Source: UBA1738 sp045538755 (GTDB taxonomy: Bacteria > Bacillota > Clostridia > UBA1381). From it: a stretch of 64,000 nt of DNA. The notes beneath the pieces are model-generated. The model was not told the origin of the DNA and ran no database searches. It was given only the letters and a program-made list of their open reading frames with translations. Below are positions 50,647 through 59,987 of this stretch, piece by piece (the first letter of the stretch is position 1; the number at the start of each line of letters is the position of its first letter). A program made the position numbers and the translations under genes. Location of the stretch: positions 47,651-111,650 of the forward strand of contig JAZQEC010000006.1 of NCBI GenBank assembly GCA_045538755.1, read 5' to 3'.

Positions 50647-51846
50647 TTAGTTTGTATAGTTATCAAAGTAACCCTGTACCAAGACAATCGGTGTTCCTTT
50701 ATCTCCCGAACCGCTCGTTAAGTCGCAAAGTGAGCCAATAAGGTCGGTAAGCTGACGAGGAGTTGTTCCTTGAGATGCCATATTTCCCACAAGGTTGTCC
50801 TGTTTTTCTTTAATGCTCTTGGAAATCGCTTCCTTTAGTGCTTCTCCCGACAAATCCTTAAAGTCATTATCTGCAAGATACTTGAGCTTAAGCTCGTTCG
50901 GAGTACCAATAAGTCCATCTGTAAATGCAGGAGAAACTACCGGATCTGCAAGTTCCCAAATCTTACCTTTCGGATCCTTAAACGCACCGTCTCCGTAAAC
51001 CATAACTTCAACGTGCTTGCCTGTTCTGTCAAGAACCTTCTTCTGAATATCAAGAACTAACTCCTGACAATCTCTCGGGAATAGCTTGATTTTATCTTCA
51101 GTTGACTTGTTTGAACCTAAAAGTCCGTATTTTTCATTGCATCCACTGCCATTTACAGGCGAACTTAAAATATCGTCAAGTCCGCATACAACCTTTGCGC
51201 CAGCATCCTTTAAAATGCGCTTTGTTCTCGCACGGGTATGAATATCGCAGTTAATGATATGGTCAGCATATTCAAGTATTGCTTTTGCTTGGTTTGCAAA
51301 AATAATTTCAACCTCTGCTCCGCAATTTGAAATCAGGTCACCATAGTATTCAACATAATCAACGCCTGTAAACTCATGCTTGTTTACACCAAACAGTTCA
51401 CGGTATTTTGCAAGTGAAAGCACGTCACAATACGGATTAACTCCTGCCGCATCTATTTTATCAAGGCTGATAAGCTCATTACCAACCTCATCTGAAGGAT
51501 AGCTTAGCATAAGAACAATCTTTTTTGCAGCCTTTGCAATACCCTTTAAGCATATAGCGAAACGGTTACGTGACAAAATCGGGAAAATAACACCGATTGT
51601 ATCACTTCCAAGTTTTGCCTTTACATCATTTGCAATATCATCTATTGAAGCATAATTTCCCTGAGCTCTTGCAACGATTGACTCTGTAACAGAGATAACG
51701 TCTCTGTCACGAAGCTCAAAGCCCTCGCATTCTGCTGCTTCTATAACACTGTCTGCAACGATTTTTGCAAGGTCGTCGCCTTCACGAATTATCGGGCAAC
51801 GAATGCCTCGGGAAACTGTACCTACTCTTCTTTCCTTGTTTGCCAA
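50647..51846 (-). CDS. Coenzyme F420-0:L-glutamate ligase (CofE)-like protein
   Basis: A member of the F420 gamma-glutamyl ligase family, 399 residues. N-terminal VGTVSRGIRCPIIREGDDL, DRDVISVTESIVARAQGNY, ILSRNRFAICLKGIA, and later MVYGDGAFKDP and TDGLIGTPNELKLKYLAD. In F420-making microbes this adds glutamate to F420-0, but no other F420 gene is in this window and Clostridia seldom make F420, so the real substrate is uncertain. The start is unclear: TTG 51846 has GGAAGTG seven bases upstream and gives MANKERRVG; TTG 51861 and GTG 51855 are alternatives. Confidence 0.8.
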   Translation of the reverse strand: MANKERRVGTVSRGIRCPIIREGDDLAKIVADSVIEAAECEGFELRDRDVISVTESIVARAQGNYASIDDIANDVKAKLGSDTIGVIFPILSRNRFAICLKGIAKAAKKIVLMLSYPSDEVGNELISLDKIDAAGVNPYCDVLSLAKYRELFGVNKHEFTGVDYVEYYGDLISNCGAEVEIIFANQAKAILEYADHIINCDIHTRARTKRILKDAGAKVVCGLDDILSSPVNGSGCNEKYGLLGSNKSTEDKIKLFPRDCQELVLDIQKKVLDRTGKHVEVMVYGDGAFKDPKGKIWELADPVVSPAFTDGLIGTPNELKLKYLADNDFKDLSGEALKEAISKSIKEKQDNLVGNMASQGTTPRQLTDLIGSLCDLTSGSGDKGTPIVLVQGYFDNYTN

Positions 51847-51984
51847 ATTGATCACTTCCAACTTTATAAATTTAACAGTATAATTATACCATTTTTTTTG
51901 TATTTTTCAATAGTATTTTTAATATATTGCAATTATTTTATACAATTATAACAAATACTTAATAAAAATTATTTTCTCGCCTGT

Positions 51985-53379
51985 TTATTCTTCAACCAAT
52001 TTTCTGCCCATCAAAACACCCATAACAGATGCCATCATGAGTCCTCTTGTCCATCCGCTTGAATCGCCCAGACAATGAAGTCCTTTAATGCTCGTATTAA
52101 AGTCTATATCCATCTTCACACGGTTTGAATAGAACTTAAGTTCAGGCGAATATAAGAGTGTCTCGTATGCTGCAAAGCCCGGGACAACCTTATCAACCGC
52201 TTTTATGAAATTTATAATATTTATCATTGCACGATAAGGCATCGCAGCAGTTATATCGCCTGCAACAGCATCAGGAAGTGTCGGGCGTACATTACTCTGT
52301 GCAAGTTCCTTTGGCCAAGTGCGCTTTCCGTCCAAAATATCGCCGAATCTCTGCACCAAAATCTGTCCGTTTGCAAGCATATTTGTAAGTTCGCCAACTT
52401 TTTGTGCATACGCAATCGGCTGATTAAACGGAGTTGAGAAGTTGTGCGAGCACAAGATTGCAACATTGGTGTTGCAGGATTTTTTCTCTTTATATGAATG
52501 TCCGTTTACGACAGCTAGGTCATTGTCATAATTTTCCTGACTTACAAAGCCTCCGGGATTCTGGCAAAATGTTCTTACCCTGTTCTTAAAAGGCTCCGGC
52601 CAGCCAATAAGCTTTGACTCATACAAAACCTTATTGACTTTTTCCATAACTTCATTGCGAACTTCAACACGCACACCGATATCAACTGTACCGGGTTCAT
52701 GGGCAATATTGTGTTCACTGCATATATGCTCAAGCCACTCTGCACCTCGTCTGCCTGTTGCAACGATTGTATGTCCTGCATAAATTTCAGAATTTGTTTT
52801 TCCGTCGGTAATGTATGCGCCAAGACAGGTATCGCCGTCTAAAATCAAATTTGTGCATTCGTAGCCAAACATAATTTCAACGCCGTTTTTTTGAAGATAT
52901 TTTTCAATCGCAAGATAAATATCCTGCGCCTTTTCAGTTCCCAAATGTCGGATAGGGCAATCAATAAGTTTAAGTCCTGCTGAAATGGCGTTCTTCCTAA
53001 TTTCCTTTACCGCTTCATCGTTACTTACACCCTCAACATGAGTATCGGCACCGAATTCAAGATAAATTTTATCCGTATAGTCAATAGTTTCCTGAGCCAG
53101 TTCCTCACCAATTAGCATTGGCAGGCTTCCGCCCACATCTGATGATAGTGAGAGCTTTCCGTCCGAAAAAGCACCGGCACCTGAAAATCCTGTTGTGATA
53201 TGGCAATATGGCTTACAACTTACGCATTTTTGCGTTTTTGCCTTTGGGCAATGACGCTTTTCAATGCTCTGCCCTTTTTCCACAATCACAATGCTTTTCT
53301 TACTTCCTTTTCGTATCATTTCAATCGCCGTAAAAATCCCTGCCGGACCGGCACCTATAATCAATACGTCTTTTTTCAT
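51985..53379 (-). CDS. FAD-dependent dehydrogenase (uncharacterised, COG2509-like)
   Basis: A 464-residue flavoprotein. N-terminal FAD motif VLIIGAGPAGIFTAIEM, a four-Cys cluster (CPKAKTQKCVSCKPYC near residue 44) followed by TTGFSGAGAFSDGKLSLS, a second nucleotide motif region (HTIVATGRRGAEWLE), and a C-terminal FAD-binding LHCLGDSSGWTRGLMMASVMG. The family is widespread in anaerobes, yet its reaction is not known. The Cys cluster may bind metal or serve redox. Monocistronic between the nucleoside transporter and the CofE-like gene. Confidence 0.85.
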   Translation of the reverse strand: MKKDVLIIGAGPAGIFTAIEMIRKGSKKSIVIVEKGQSIEKRHCPKAKTQKCVSCKPYCHITTGFSGAGAFSDGKLSLSSDVGGSLPMLIGEELAQETIDYTDKIYLEFGADTHVEGVSNDEAVKEIRKNAISAGLKLIDCPIRHLGTEKAQDIYLAIEKYLQKNGVEIMFGYECTNLILDGDTCLGAYITDGKTNSEIYAGHTIVATGRRGAEWLEHICSEHNIAHEPGTVDIGVRVEVRNEVMEKVNKVLYESKLIGWPEPFKNRVRTFCQNPGGFVSQENYDNDLAVVNGHSYKEKKSCNTNVAILCSHNFSTPFNQPIAYAQKVGELTNMLANGQILVQRFGDILDGKRTWPKELAQSNVRPTLPDAVAGDITAAMPYRAMINIINFIKAVDKVVPGFAAYETLLYSPELKFYSNRVKMDIDFNTSIKGLHCLGDSSGWTRGLMMASVMGVLMGRKLVEE

Positions 53380-53424
53380 TTTATTTCTCCTTTACTTTGC
53401 CCATCTTAATCTGTAAAGTCCAAT

Positions 53425-54399
53425 CTATCTTTCCTCTCTAAAATATGCAAGGCCAAGACTCGCCGGAGGCTGATTTTCCTTTTTATCACGAACACTCGTT
53501 AGGATAAGCACTACGATGGTTACAACATACGGAAGCATATTGAAGATTGCAATAGCACTTCTTGAAAGTCCTGAAATATATGTGTATGCAATATAAAGCC
53601 CGCCAAATACAAATGAGCCTAAAATTCCTATATTTGGTTTCCAGAGCGCAAAGATGACAAGTGCAATAGCCAGCCAGCCTCTGTCGCCAAAACCGCCGCT
53701 AGTCCATGAGCCGCCAGTATAGTCCATAATAAAGTAAAGTCCGCCAAGCCCCGCAATAGCTCCACCAATACAGGTTGCAAGGTATTTATATTTTGTTACG
53801 TTGATTCCCGCCGCATCTGCAGTTGCAGGGTTCTCGCCTACTGCACGAAGGTGAAGTCCCGCTTTGGTTTTATTTAAAAACCAAGCTGCCAAAATCGCAA
53901 TAATTACTGCCAAATATGCCAAAAATCCGTATGATAAAAATATTTCGCCGAACCAGCCCAGATTATCGGCAAACGGAAGTGCCGCTTTAAAATAGTCGGC
54001 AGTTGTCTTAACTGACAATGTTCCGCCATCTGCAAAAATTTTAGTCATTGAGCCGCCGAAAAAGTCGCCAAACCCCACACCAAAAGTTGTCAGTGCAAGA
54101 CCTGTTACATTTTGGTTTGCACGAAGTGTTATAGTTAAAAAACTGTATATAAGCGCTGCAAGTGTAGAGCCGATAAGCGATGCTAAAAGTGGAATTAATA
54201 TTCCCCAAAACGGGTTTGGCGAACTTGTAGACTGCTCATAAATGTATGCTCCAATTATGCCGCAGCTTCCGCCCATATACATAATTCCCGGAATTCCAAG
54301 ATTTAAGTTTCCTGATTTTTCAGTAATAATTTCACCCGTAGAACCAAAAAGCAAAGGAATTCCCTGCACGATGGCTTTATTTATAATAGTTGCAATCAT
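53425..54399 (-). CDS. ABC transporter permease (BMP/nucleoside uptake)
   Basis: Inner-membrane permease of 324 residues in the BPD_transp_2 family, about nine helices. N-terminal IATIINKAIVQGIPLLFGSTGEIITEKSGNLNLGIPG region, QNVTGLALTTFG, and GENPATADAAGINV (the coupling-loop motif). Overlaps the upstream permease gene by four bases. Together with that permease, the double ATPase and the BMP lipoprotein, it forms a nucleoside/purine uptake system like Bacillus NupNOPQ. Confidence 0.92.
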   Translation of the reverse strand: MIATIINKAIVQGIPLLFGSTGEIITEKSGNLNLGIPGIMYMGGSCGIIGAYIYEQSTSSPNPFWGILIPLLASLIGSTLAALIYSFLTITLRANQNVTGLALTTFGVGFGDFFGGSMTKIFADGGTLSVKTTADYFKAALPFADNLGWFGEIFLSYGFLAYLAVIIAILAAWFLNKTKAGLHLRAVGENPATADAAGINVTKYKYLATCIGGAIAGLGGLYFIMDYTGGSWTSGGFGDRGWLAIALVIFALWKPNIGILGSFVFGGLYIAYTYISGLSRSAIAIFNMLPYVVTIVVLILTSVRDKKENQPPASLGLAYFREER

Positions 54400-55514
54400 A
54401 CCTGTCCCTCCTTATTCTTTTTACGAAAATGTATTTTATACTGAACAAAAAATTCACTTCCGATAATGAAGAAAAGAATTATCCCAGTCAAAATATCCGA
54501 AATGCTTTCATTCAGCTTGAACGCCATCGCTATTTCGCTCGCACCACGCTCTAAAAATACAATCAAAAATGATGTAAGCGTCATCACAATAGGATTAAAT
54601 TTAGCAAGCCACGACACCATTATCGCAGTAAAGCCCATACCGCCTACCGTGTTTACGTTAATAGTATGGTCGGTTCCACTTACGAGCAAAAGTCCTGCAA
54701 CTCCGCAAATTGCACCCGAAAGCGCCATGGTACGCAGAATTACCTCTTTAACATTAATTCCTATATAACGCGCTGTATTTTCACTTTCTCCGACGACAGA
54801 AATTTCATATCCGTGTTTAGAGTATTTAAGGTATATATACATAGCAATAGTTATAACTGCAACAATTATGATATTCAAAAGATACTTTTGACCAAATATC
54901 GCAGGCAGCCATCCGCCTTCTGTTGCGCGGTTTATAACACCTACTGTATTCGAATCTTTTGGATTTTCCCAGAAAACTATACAAAATGATGTAATCTGCA
55001 TCGCAACATAATTCATCATCAGCGTAAACAAAGTTTCATTTGTATTGAATTTTGCCTTAAAATATGCAGGGATAATTCCCCATATCATACCTGCCAAAAT
55101 ACAGCATATTACCATCAGCGGAAAGAAAATTATTCCTGGCACGGTGTTTCCAAAATAAATCATACACGCAGCCGCTGCAAGTCCACCCACTAAAGTTTGA
55201 CCTTCCGCACCAATATTCCAGAACTTCATTTTAAACGCCGGAGTTACTGCAAGCGAAACGCAAAGTAACATTGCAAGCTTTTGAAGAGTGTTCCATATTT
55301 TTCTTGAAGAGCCAAAGCTACCGTCAAACATTTCCACATAGACTCTGATTGGGTTATATCCTGTAATCAAAACAATTACAAACGCACACAAAACGAGTGC
55401 CAACACAATCGCCACTGCTCTTACGCCCCATGCCTTATACCACGGCATACCTTCTTTTCCACGCTTTCTTATTTGCAAAAGCGGTTCGTGTGAATGTTTT
55501 TCATTATTCTGCAT
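54396..55514 (-). CDS. ABC transporter permease (BMP/nucleoside uptake)
   Basis: The second permease, 372 residues, about nine helices, with ITGYNPIRVYVEMFDGSFG near the N-terminus, FWNIGAEGQTLVGGLAAAA, and the coupling motif VGESENTARYIGIN. The ATG at 55514 has AGGAGG inside the end of the ATPase gene; another ATG lies one codon upstream. It overlaps both neighbours, showing tight coupling in the operon. Confidence 0.92.
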   Translation of the reverse strand: MQNNEKHSHEPLLQIRKRGKEGMPWYKAWGVRAVAIVLALVLCAFVIVLITGYNPIRVYVEMFDGSFGSSRKIWNTLQKLAMLLCVSLAVTPAFKMKFWNIGAEGQTLVGGLAAAACMIYFGNTVPGIIFFPLMVICCILAGMIWGIIPAYFKAKFNTNETLFTLMMNYVAMQITSFCIVFWENPKDSNTVGVINRATEGGWLPAIFGQKYLLNIIIVAVITIAMYIYLKYSKHGYEISVVGESENTARYIGINVKEVILRTMALSGAICGVAGLLLVSGTDHTINVNTVGGMGFTAIMVSWLAKFNPIVMTLTSFLIVFLERGASEIAMAFKLNESISDILTGIILFFIIGSEFFVQYKIHFRKKNKEGQV

Positions 55515-57039
55515 CATTAGGCACCTCCTCAATCTTTGTCATCAAAAGTCCGATTTCTTCTTTTGTTGTGCTTCTTGCATCCACAATTCCGCTCACCTTT
55601 CCGCCACACAGTACCATAATGCGGTCGCAAAGCTCTAACAGAACGTCGAGGTCTTCGCCAACGAAAATCACGGCAACACCTTTTCTTTTCTGTTCGTTAA
55701 GCAGATTGTAAATTGTGTAGGAAGAGTTTATATCAAGTCCCCTGACAGGGTATGCAGCCATCAGAACAGTCGGCGATGACGCAATTTCTCGACCTACCAG
55801 CACTTTTTGTACATTTCCGCCCGACAAGCGTCTTACCGGAGTATTCGCACTTGGTGTTACAACCTCAAGCTTTTCAATTATTTCTTCTGCGAGGCTCTTC
55901 GGTGCTTTTCTTTCCAAAAATACTGATTTTCCTTTGCGATAACTTCTCAGCATCATATTGTCGACAATATCCATATTACCGACAAGTCCCATTCCAAGTC
56001 TGTCCTCAGGAACAAAGGAAAGTCTTACACCCATATCACGAATTTGCATAGGTGTTTTATCTCTTAAATTTTCAATTTTTCCTTTTTTAGGGTCGTGATA
56101 AAAAATTTCACCGTCATTTAGCTTTTGAAGACCTGCAATCGACTCCAAAAGCTCTCTTTGTCCACTTCCCGCAATTCCGGCAATTCCCAGAATTTCGCCT
56201 GAGCGTGCTGTAAAGGAAATATCATTTAAAAGCGGTATTCCCTCACGGTTTATGCAGTTAATATGACGAACCTCAAGCCTGTCAACAGGATTTTGCGGTT
56301 CATCTCGGTCAATATTCAACGTAACTTTTTTACCAACCATCATTTCTGTCAGCTGATTTTCATTAGTTTCAGCAGTATTTACAGTTCCTACATACTCCCC
56401 TTTTCTTAAAACTGAAACTCTGTCCGAAAGCGACAGCACTTCGTGAAGCTTATGCGTAATAATAACAATAGCTTTTCCGTCATCACGCATACGTCTTAAG
56501 ACCGCAAACAATTTTTGTGTTTCCTGCGGAGTTAAAACGGCTGTTGGTTCATCAAGTATTAAAATGTCAGCGCCTCTGTATAGCACTCGGATAATTTCAA
56601 CCGTCTGTTTTTCCGATACAGACATTTCATAAATTTTCTTCTTTGGGTCTATTATAAATCCATAGCGCTCACCGATTTCACTTACACGTTTTTCCGCCGA
56701 TTTCAAATCATGCTTCTTATCTTCATCAAGTCCAAGAATAATATTTTCTGCCGCAGTAAATACATCCACTAGTTTAAAATGCTGATGAATCATTCCGATT
56801 TTATATTGATATGCATCTTTCGGCGAACGGATTACAACTTCCTCACCGTCAATAAAAATCTGGCCTTCATCAGGAAAATAAATTCCCGAAATCATATTCA
56901 TAAGTGTTGTTTTTCCACTGCCGTTTTCACCGAGAATCGACAGTATTTCACCCTTATTAACGGCAAGTGAAACGTCTTTGTTTGCAACCACACTTCCAAA
57001 TGTTTTGGTAATGTTTTTAAGTTCTATCGCTGCTTTCAC
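55504..57039 (-). CDS. ABC transporter ATP-binding protein, two ABC domains (BMP/nucleoside uptake)
   Basis: A 511-residue double ATPase like RbsA/NupO. The first domain (about 1-225) has Walker A GENGSGKTT, a divergent signature MSVSEKQTVEI, and Walker B DILILDEPTAVL. The second (about 250-500) has a degenerate Walker A GIAGSGQRELLE and signature LSGGNVQKVLVGREI with a degenerate Walker B (VLMAAYPVRGLD in place of LDEPTRG). One good and one weak ATP site is normal for this family. It energises the two permeases encoded downstream. Confidence 0.93.
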   Translation of the reverse strand: MKAAIELKNITKTFGSVVANKDVSLAVNKGEILSILGENGSGKTTLMNMISGIYFPDEGQIFIDGEEVVIRSPKDAYQYKIGMIHQHFKLVDVFTAAENIILGLDEDKKHDLKSAEKRVSEIGERYGFIIDPKKKIYEMSVSEKQTVEIIRVLYRGADILILDEPTAVLTPQETQKLFAVLRRMRDDGKAIVIITHKLHEVLSLSDRVSVLRKGEYVGTVNTAETNENQLTEMMVGKKVTLNIDRDEPQNPVDRLEVRHINCINREGIPLLNDISFTARSGEILGIAGIAGSGQRELLESIAGLQKLNDGEIFYHDPKKGKIENLRDKTPMQIRDMGVRLSFVPEDRLGMGLVGNMDIVDNMMLRSYRKGKSVFLERKAPKSLAEEIIEKLEVVTPSANTPVRRLSGGNVQKVLVGREIASSPTVLMAAYPVRGLDINSSYTIYNLLNEQKRKGVAVIFVGEDLDVLLELCDRIMVLCGGKVSGIVDARSTTKEEIGLLMTKIEEVPNDAE

Positions 57040-57116
57040 GCTATCCCTCCTGATTTTTTAAACTTTTTCATTCTCAAAAAAAGATACATAATATGTTTTT
57101 TTCAAAATGAAAATAA

Positions 57117-57150
57117 CCCCGAAACGGGTACTAACGTACCCGTTACGAGG
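57117..57150 (-). terminator. Hairpin between the BMP lipoprotein and ATPase genes
   Basis: AACGGGTAC (57123-57131) and GTACCCGTT (57136-57144), loop TAAC, extended by CG pairs. The following T-tract on the minus strand is broken, so partial read-through is likely. This would yield more binding protein than ATPase and permeases. Confidence 0.7.
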
Positions 57151-57163
57151 TATTAACAACTTA

Positions 57164-58363
57164 TTATTTTACTGTAATACCGTCTATGTCAATATCAAAG
57201 TACGGTGCTGAACGCTTTTCTGATTCATGGAAGTAACCATCTGATACAACCTCTGTATCCTTTTCAAAGTTAGCATCTGAATCAACGTCAGCTAAATATG
57301 AATCAAGAGTCTTTCCGTCAACAGTAAATGTTGCTGTGTCAAATACCTTGATTTCACCTGCAATAATGTTTGCCTTAACTTCTTCAAGTTTTTCAGCTGT
57401 ACCTGCAGCTGCAACCTTATCGTTAAGACCTAAAATCTGAACTACATCTTCTTTAAGTCCCTTACAGAAATCCTGTTCAATTTCTGTTCCTGCTGAAACA
57501 GCCTTAATAATATGCTCAAAGTATGGCTGCCAGTTAATCTTTGATGAAATCAAAGCTGTGTTCGGGCCCCATCCGCGAGTATCTAAGTTATAAGCAACGT
57601 TTGGAACACCTGCTTCTTCACAAGCCTTTGGTGCACCCTCTGAATCTGCGTGCTGGCTGATAAGTACGCAACCGTCTGCGATAAGCGCATTAGCTGTTTC
57701 CTTTTCTGCAGCGATATCAAACCATGAGTTTGTGAACTTAACGTCCATTTTTACGCTTGGGCATACTGACTTTGCGCCAAGATAGAATGATGTATATCCT
57801 GACTTAACTTCAGCATAAGGATAAGCGCCTACATAACCCATCTTAGCTTTGTTTGCTGTAATTTTGCCTGATTCAATCATTTCATTAAGCTTTAAGCCTG
57901 CAGCATATCCTGCAAGGTAACGGCCTTCATAGATTGACGCAAATGCATTATAGAAGTTGTCAAGACCTTCTGTATGTGCCTTTGTACCTGTTGCGTGACA
58001 GAATGTTACATCTGGGAATTCCTTTGCAGCCTGAATTATAAAATCTTCATGCCCGAAGCTGTCTGCAAAGATAAGATCGCAGCCATCATCTACAAGCTCA
58101 GCTGCTGCTTCATAACATTCTGCTGTTTCAGGAATGTTTGTTTTGAATACTACCTGCTCGTCTGTAAGACCAAGAGTTTCCTTTGCAGCAGTTGCAGCAT
58201 CAATGAAGTTCTTGTCGTAAGTTGAATTTTCATCGTGAAGGAAAATAAAACCTACTTTGATGTCGTCTGATGCTGTGTCGCCACCTGCTCCACAGCCTGC
58301 AAGAGCAAAGCAAGAAGCGATGACCATTGCCATTACCATTAACAATGATATGATTTTTTTCAT
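57164..58363 (-). CDS. BMP family lipoprotein (nucleoside-binding protein)
   Basis: Substrate-binding lipoprotein of the PnrA/BMP family, which captures purine nucleosides. In 399 residues: a lipoprotein signal with lipobox ALAGC, lipidated Cys24; then KVGFIFLHDENSTYDKNF, DLIFADSFGHEDFI, ATGTKAHTEGLDNFYNAF and GRYLAGYAAGL. The ATG at 58363 follows GGAGGT; an open extension to 58390 is not needed. It is placed between xpt and the rest of the transporter, which supports a purine role. Confidence 0.94.
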   Translation of the reverse strand: MKKIISLLMVMAMVIASCFALAGCGAGGDTASDDIKVGFIFLHDENSTYDKNFIDAATAAKETLGLTDEQVVFKTNIPETAECYEAAAELVDDGCDLIFADSFGHEDFIIQAAKEFPDVTFCHATGTKAHTEGLDNFYNAFASIYEGRYLAGYAAGLKLNEMIESGKITANKAKMGYVGAYPYAEVKSGYTSFYLGAKSVCPSVKMDVKFTNSWFDIAAEKETANALIADGCVLISQHADSEGAPKACEEAGVPNVAYNLDTRGWGPNTALISSKINWQPYFEHIIKAVSAGTEIEQDFCKGLKEDVVQILGLNDKVAAAGTAEKLEEVKANIIAGEIKVFDTATFTVDGKTLDSYLADVDSDANFEKDTEVVSDGYFHESEKRSAPYFDIDIDGITVK

Positions 58364-58419
58364 TTTTAGTACCTCCGTGCCTTTTGGCAATTTTAATTTA
58401 TGTAAAATTCATTTACATC

Positions 58420-59043
58420 TTAATTATTTTGTGGTCTGAACTTGAGTGAAGTCTCCGTCATACTTTCAACAATCGCCAAAGATTCAACCCTCATACCACG
58501 ACTTCTTAATGTATCTCCACCGTTTTGAAATCCTTTTTCAATAGCAATGGCGGCGCCGACAGCGATTGCACCTGCCTGCTCGACAAGATCAGCAAGACCT
58601 ATAAGCGCATTTCCGTTTGCAAGGAAATCGTCTACAATCAAAATCCTGTCATTTTCATTTATAAACTCCCGACTTACAACAATATCATAAACCATTTTAT
58701 GTGTAAAAGACTCAACACTCGATTTATATATATCGCCTTCAACATTACTGGATTTATGTTTTTTTGCAAAGACAACAGGAACATTCATAGAAAATCCCGC
58801 CGCTACCGCAATCGCAATGCCCGAAGCCTCAATCGTGAGAATTTTATTAACTCCCTCACCCTCATAAAGACGTGCAATTTCATCTCCGATTTCTTTTAAA
58901 AACGCAGTATCAATCTGATGATTTAAGAAATTGCCCACCTTCAAAATGTTTCCGGGAAGAACAGCACCTTCTTTTAAAATTTTTTCTTCTAATGCTTTAA
59001 TGGGAATCACTCTCCAATAAACGATGTGTTTTGCTATTTTCAT
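58420..59043 (-). CDS. xpt: Xanthine phosphoribosyltransferase
   Basis: Salvages xanthine (and guanine) to XMP with PRPP. Core motifs: LPGNILKVGNFLNHQID, TIEASGIAIAVAAGFSMNVPVVFAKKHKS, and the PRPP loop RILIVDDFLANGNALIGL. From the ATG at 59043 the protein is 207 residues with 14 more N-terminal residues than family members, which begin at about IKALEEKILKEG. That ATG has no ribosome site, whereas GGAG lies ten bases before the ATT codon at 59001. An ATT start is thus possible. First gene of the xpt-BMP transporter cluster. Confidence 0.9.
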   Translation of the reverse strand: MKIAKHIVYWRVIPIKALEEKILKEGAVLPGNILKVGNFLNHQIDTAFLKEIGDEIARLYEGEGVNKILTIEASGIAIAVAAGFSMNVPVVFAKKHKSSNVEGDIYKSSVESFTHKMVYDIVVSREFINENDRILIVDDFLANGNALIGLADLVEQAGAIAVGAAIAIEKGFQNGGDTLRSRGMRVESLAIVESMTETSLKFRPQNN

Positions 59044-59072
59044 AAAATTAATTTCAATTTTTAACTAATTTG

Positions 59073-59101
59073 ATAATAACACATATCGTATTTTATGTCA
59101 A
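59073..59101 (-). promoter_or_regulatory. Sigma-A promoter of xpt
   Basis: Perfect TTGACA (59096-59101), 17 bp, TATTAT (59073-59078) on the minus strand; start of transcription near 59066, only about 23 nt before the first ATG. There is no room for a purine riboswitch. The stretch 59102-59259 holds nothing recognised. Confidence 0.8.
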
Positions 59102-59275
59102 CAGAAAAAACTTCCTTTTTGTTTTTTTCGACAAATATTTTAAGCATTTTTACCTTATAATTCTATACCTGTGCAGTCTCAAAAAAAACTCCTTATCTTC
59201 TTGTAAAAATACTTGAATTTAATCAAGCTGTATGTTAATATCAATATATAAAGCACCTAAAAGGAGGCATTTTAA

Positions 59276-59917
59276 TTGTACACAGAAATTGTAATGGACC
59301 TCATTTGTACCATAGGAGTTGTAGCATTTGGAATATCAGGTGCTATGGTTGCCATAAAGAAACGTGCTGATCCGTTCGGCGTTGTCTTTTTGGCTGTAAT
59401 TACAACAACAGGCGGTGGAATTACAAGAGACATTCTGCTCGGCATACAACCGCCGGCAATATTCATCGATTATACCTACGCCCTTTATGCGGCGATTACG
59501 GCGCTTATTGTATTCACAGTTGCACACATCAATAAAGACCTGTACTGCTCAAAAACAGATGTTATTGATAGTATTAATAACATATTTGACGCCTTGGGTC
59601 TCGGAGTTTTTGTTGTTATAGGAACTCAAACTGCAATAGACTACGGATTTGCTCAAAACGCATTTTTAACGGTCACCGTGGGTGTCATTACCGGTATAGG
59701 TGGCGGTTTTTTAAGAGATATAATGGTTGGAGAAATTCCGTTTGTCTTAAAAAAACATATCTATGTCCTTGCAGCTTTTACGGGAAGTATAGTCTTTTAT
59801 TTTATGTACATAAATTCGATAAGCTATACCATTTCTGCATTTTTAAGTGCAGGAATAACATTTGCAATACGTATGCTTGCCACACATTTTAAATGGAATC
59901 TTCCGCCGGCATATTAA
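59276..59917 (+). CDS. TRIC-type cation channel family protein (UPF0126)
   Basis: Membrane protein of 213 residues with seven helices in two repeats, the bacterial form of trimeric intracellular cation channels. Each repeat carries the glycine-rich motif and Arg-Asp pair: GGGITRDILLG near residue 45 and GGGFLRDIMVGEIP near 143. TTG start with a perfect AAGGAGG eight bases upstream. Monocistronic. Ion selectivity (K or Na in known homologues) cannot be told here. Confidence 0.93.
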   Translation: MYTEIVMDLICTIGVVAFGISGAMVAIKKRADPFGVVFLAVITTTGGGITRDILLGIQPPAIFIDYTYALYAAITALIVFTVAHINKDLYCSKTDVIDSINNIFDALGLGVFVVIGTQTAIDYGFAQNAFLTVTVGVITGIGGGFLRDIMVGEIPFVLKKHIYVLAAFTGSIVFYFMYINSISYTISAFLSAGITFAIRMLATHFKWNLPPAY

Positions 59918-59987
59918 TTTTAATCATTTTTCCTACAAATGCATATTATATTAACAGGGTAAAATTTATGTATGAAAGGAAATATGT

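Noticed and set aside
59044..59275. Guanine/xanthine riboswitch before xpt
   Set aside because: The transcript start is predicted about 23 nt before the first ATG, and no purine aptamer pattern was found upstream or downstream.
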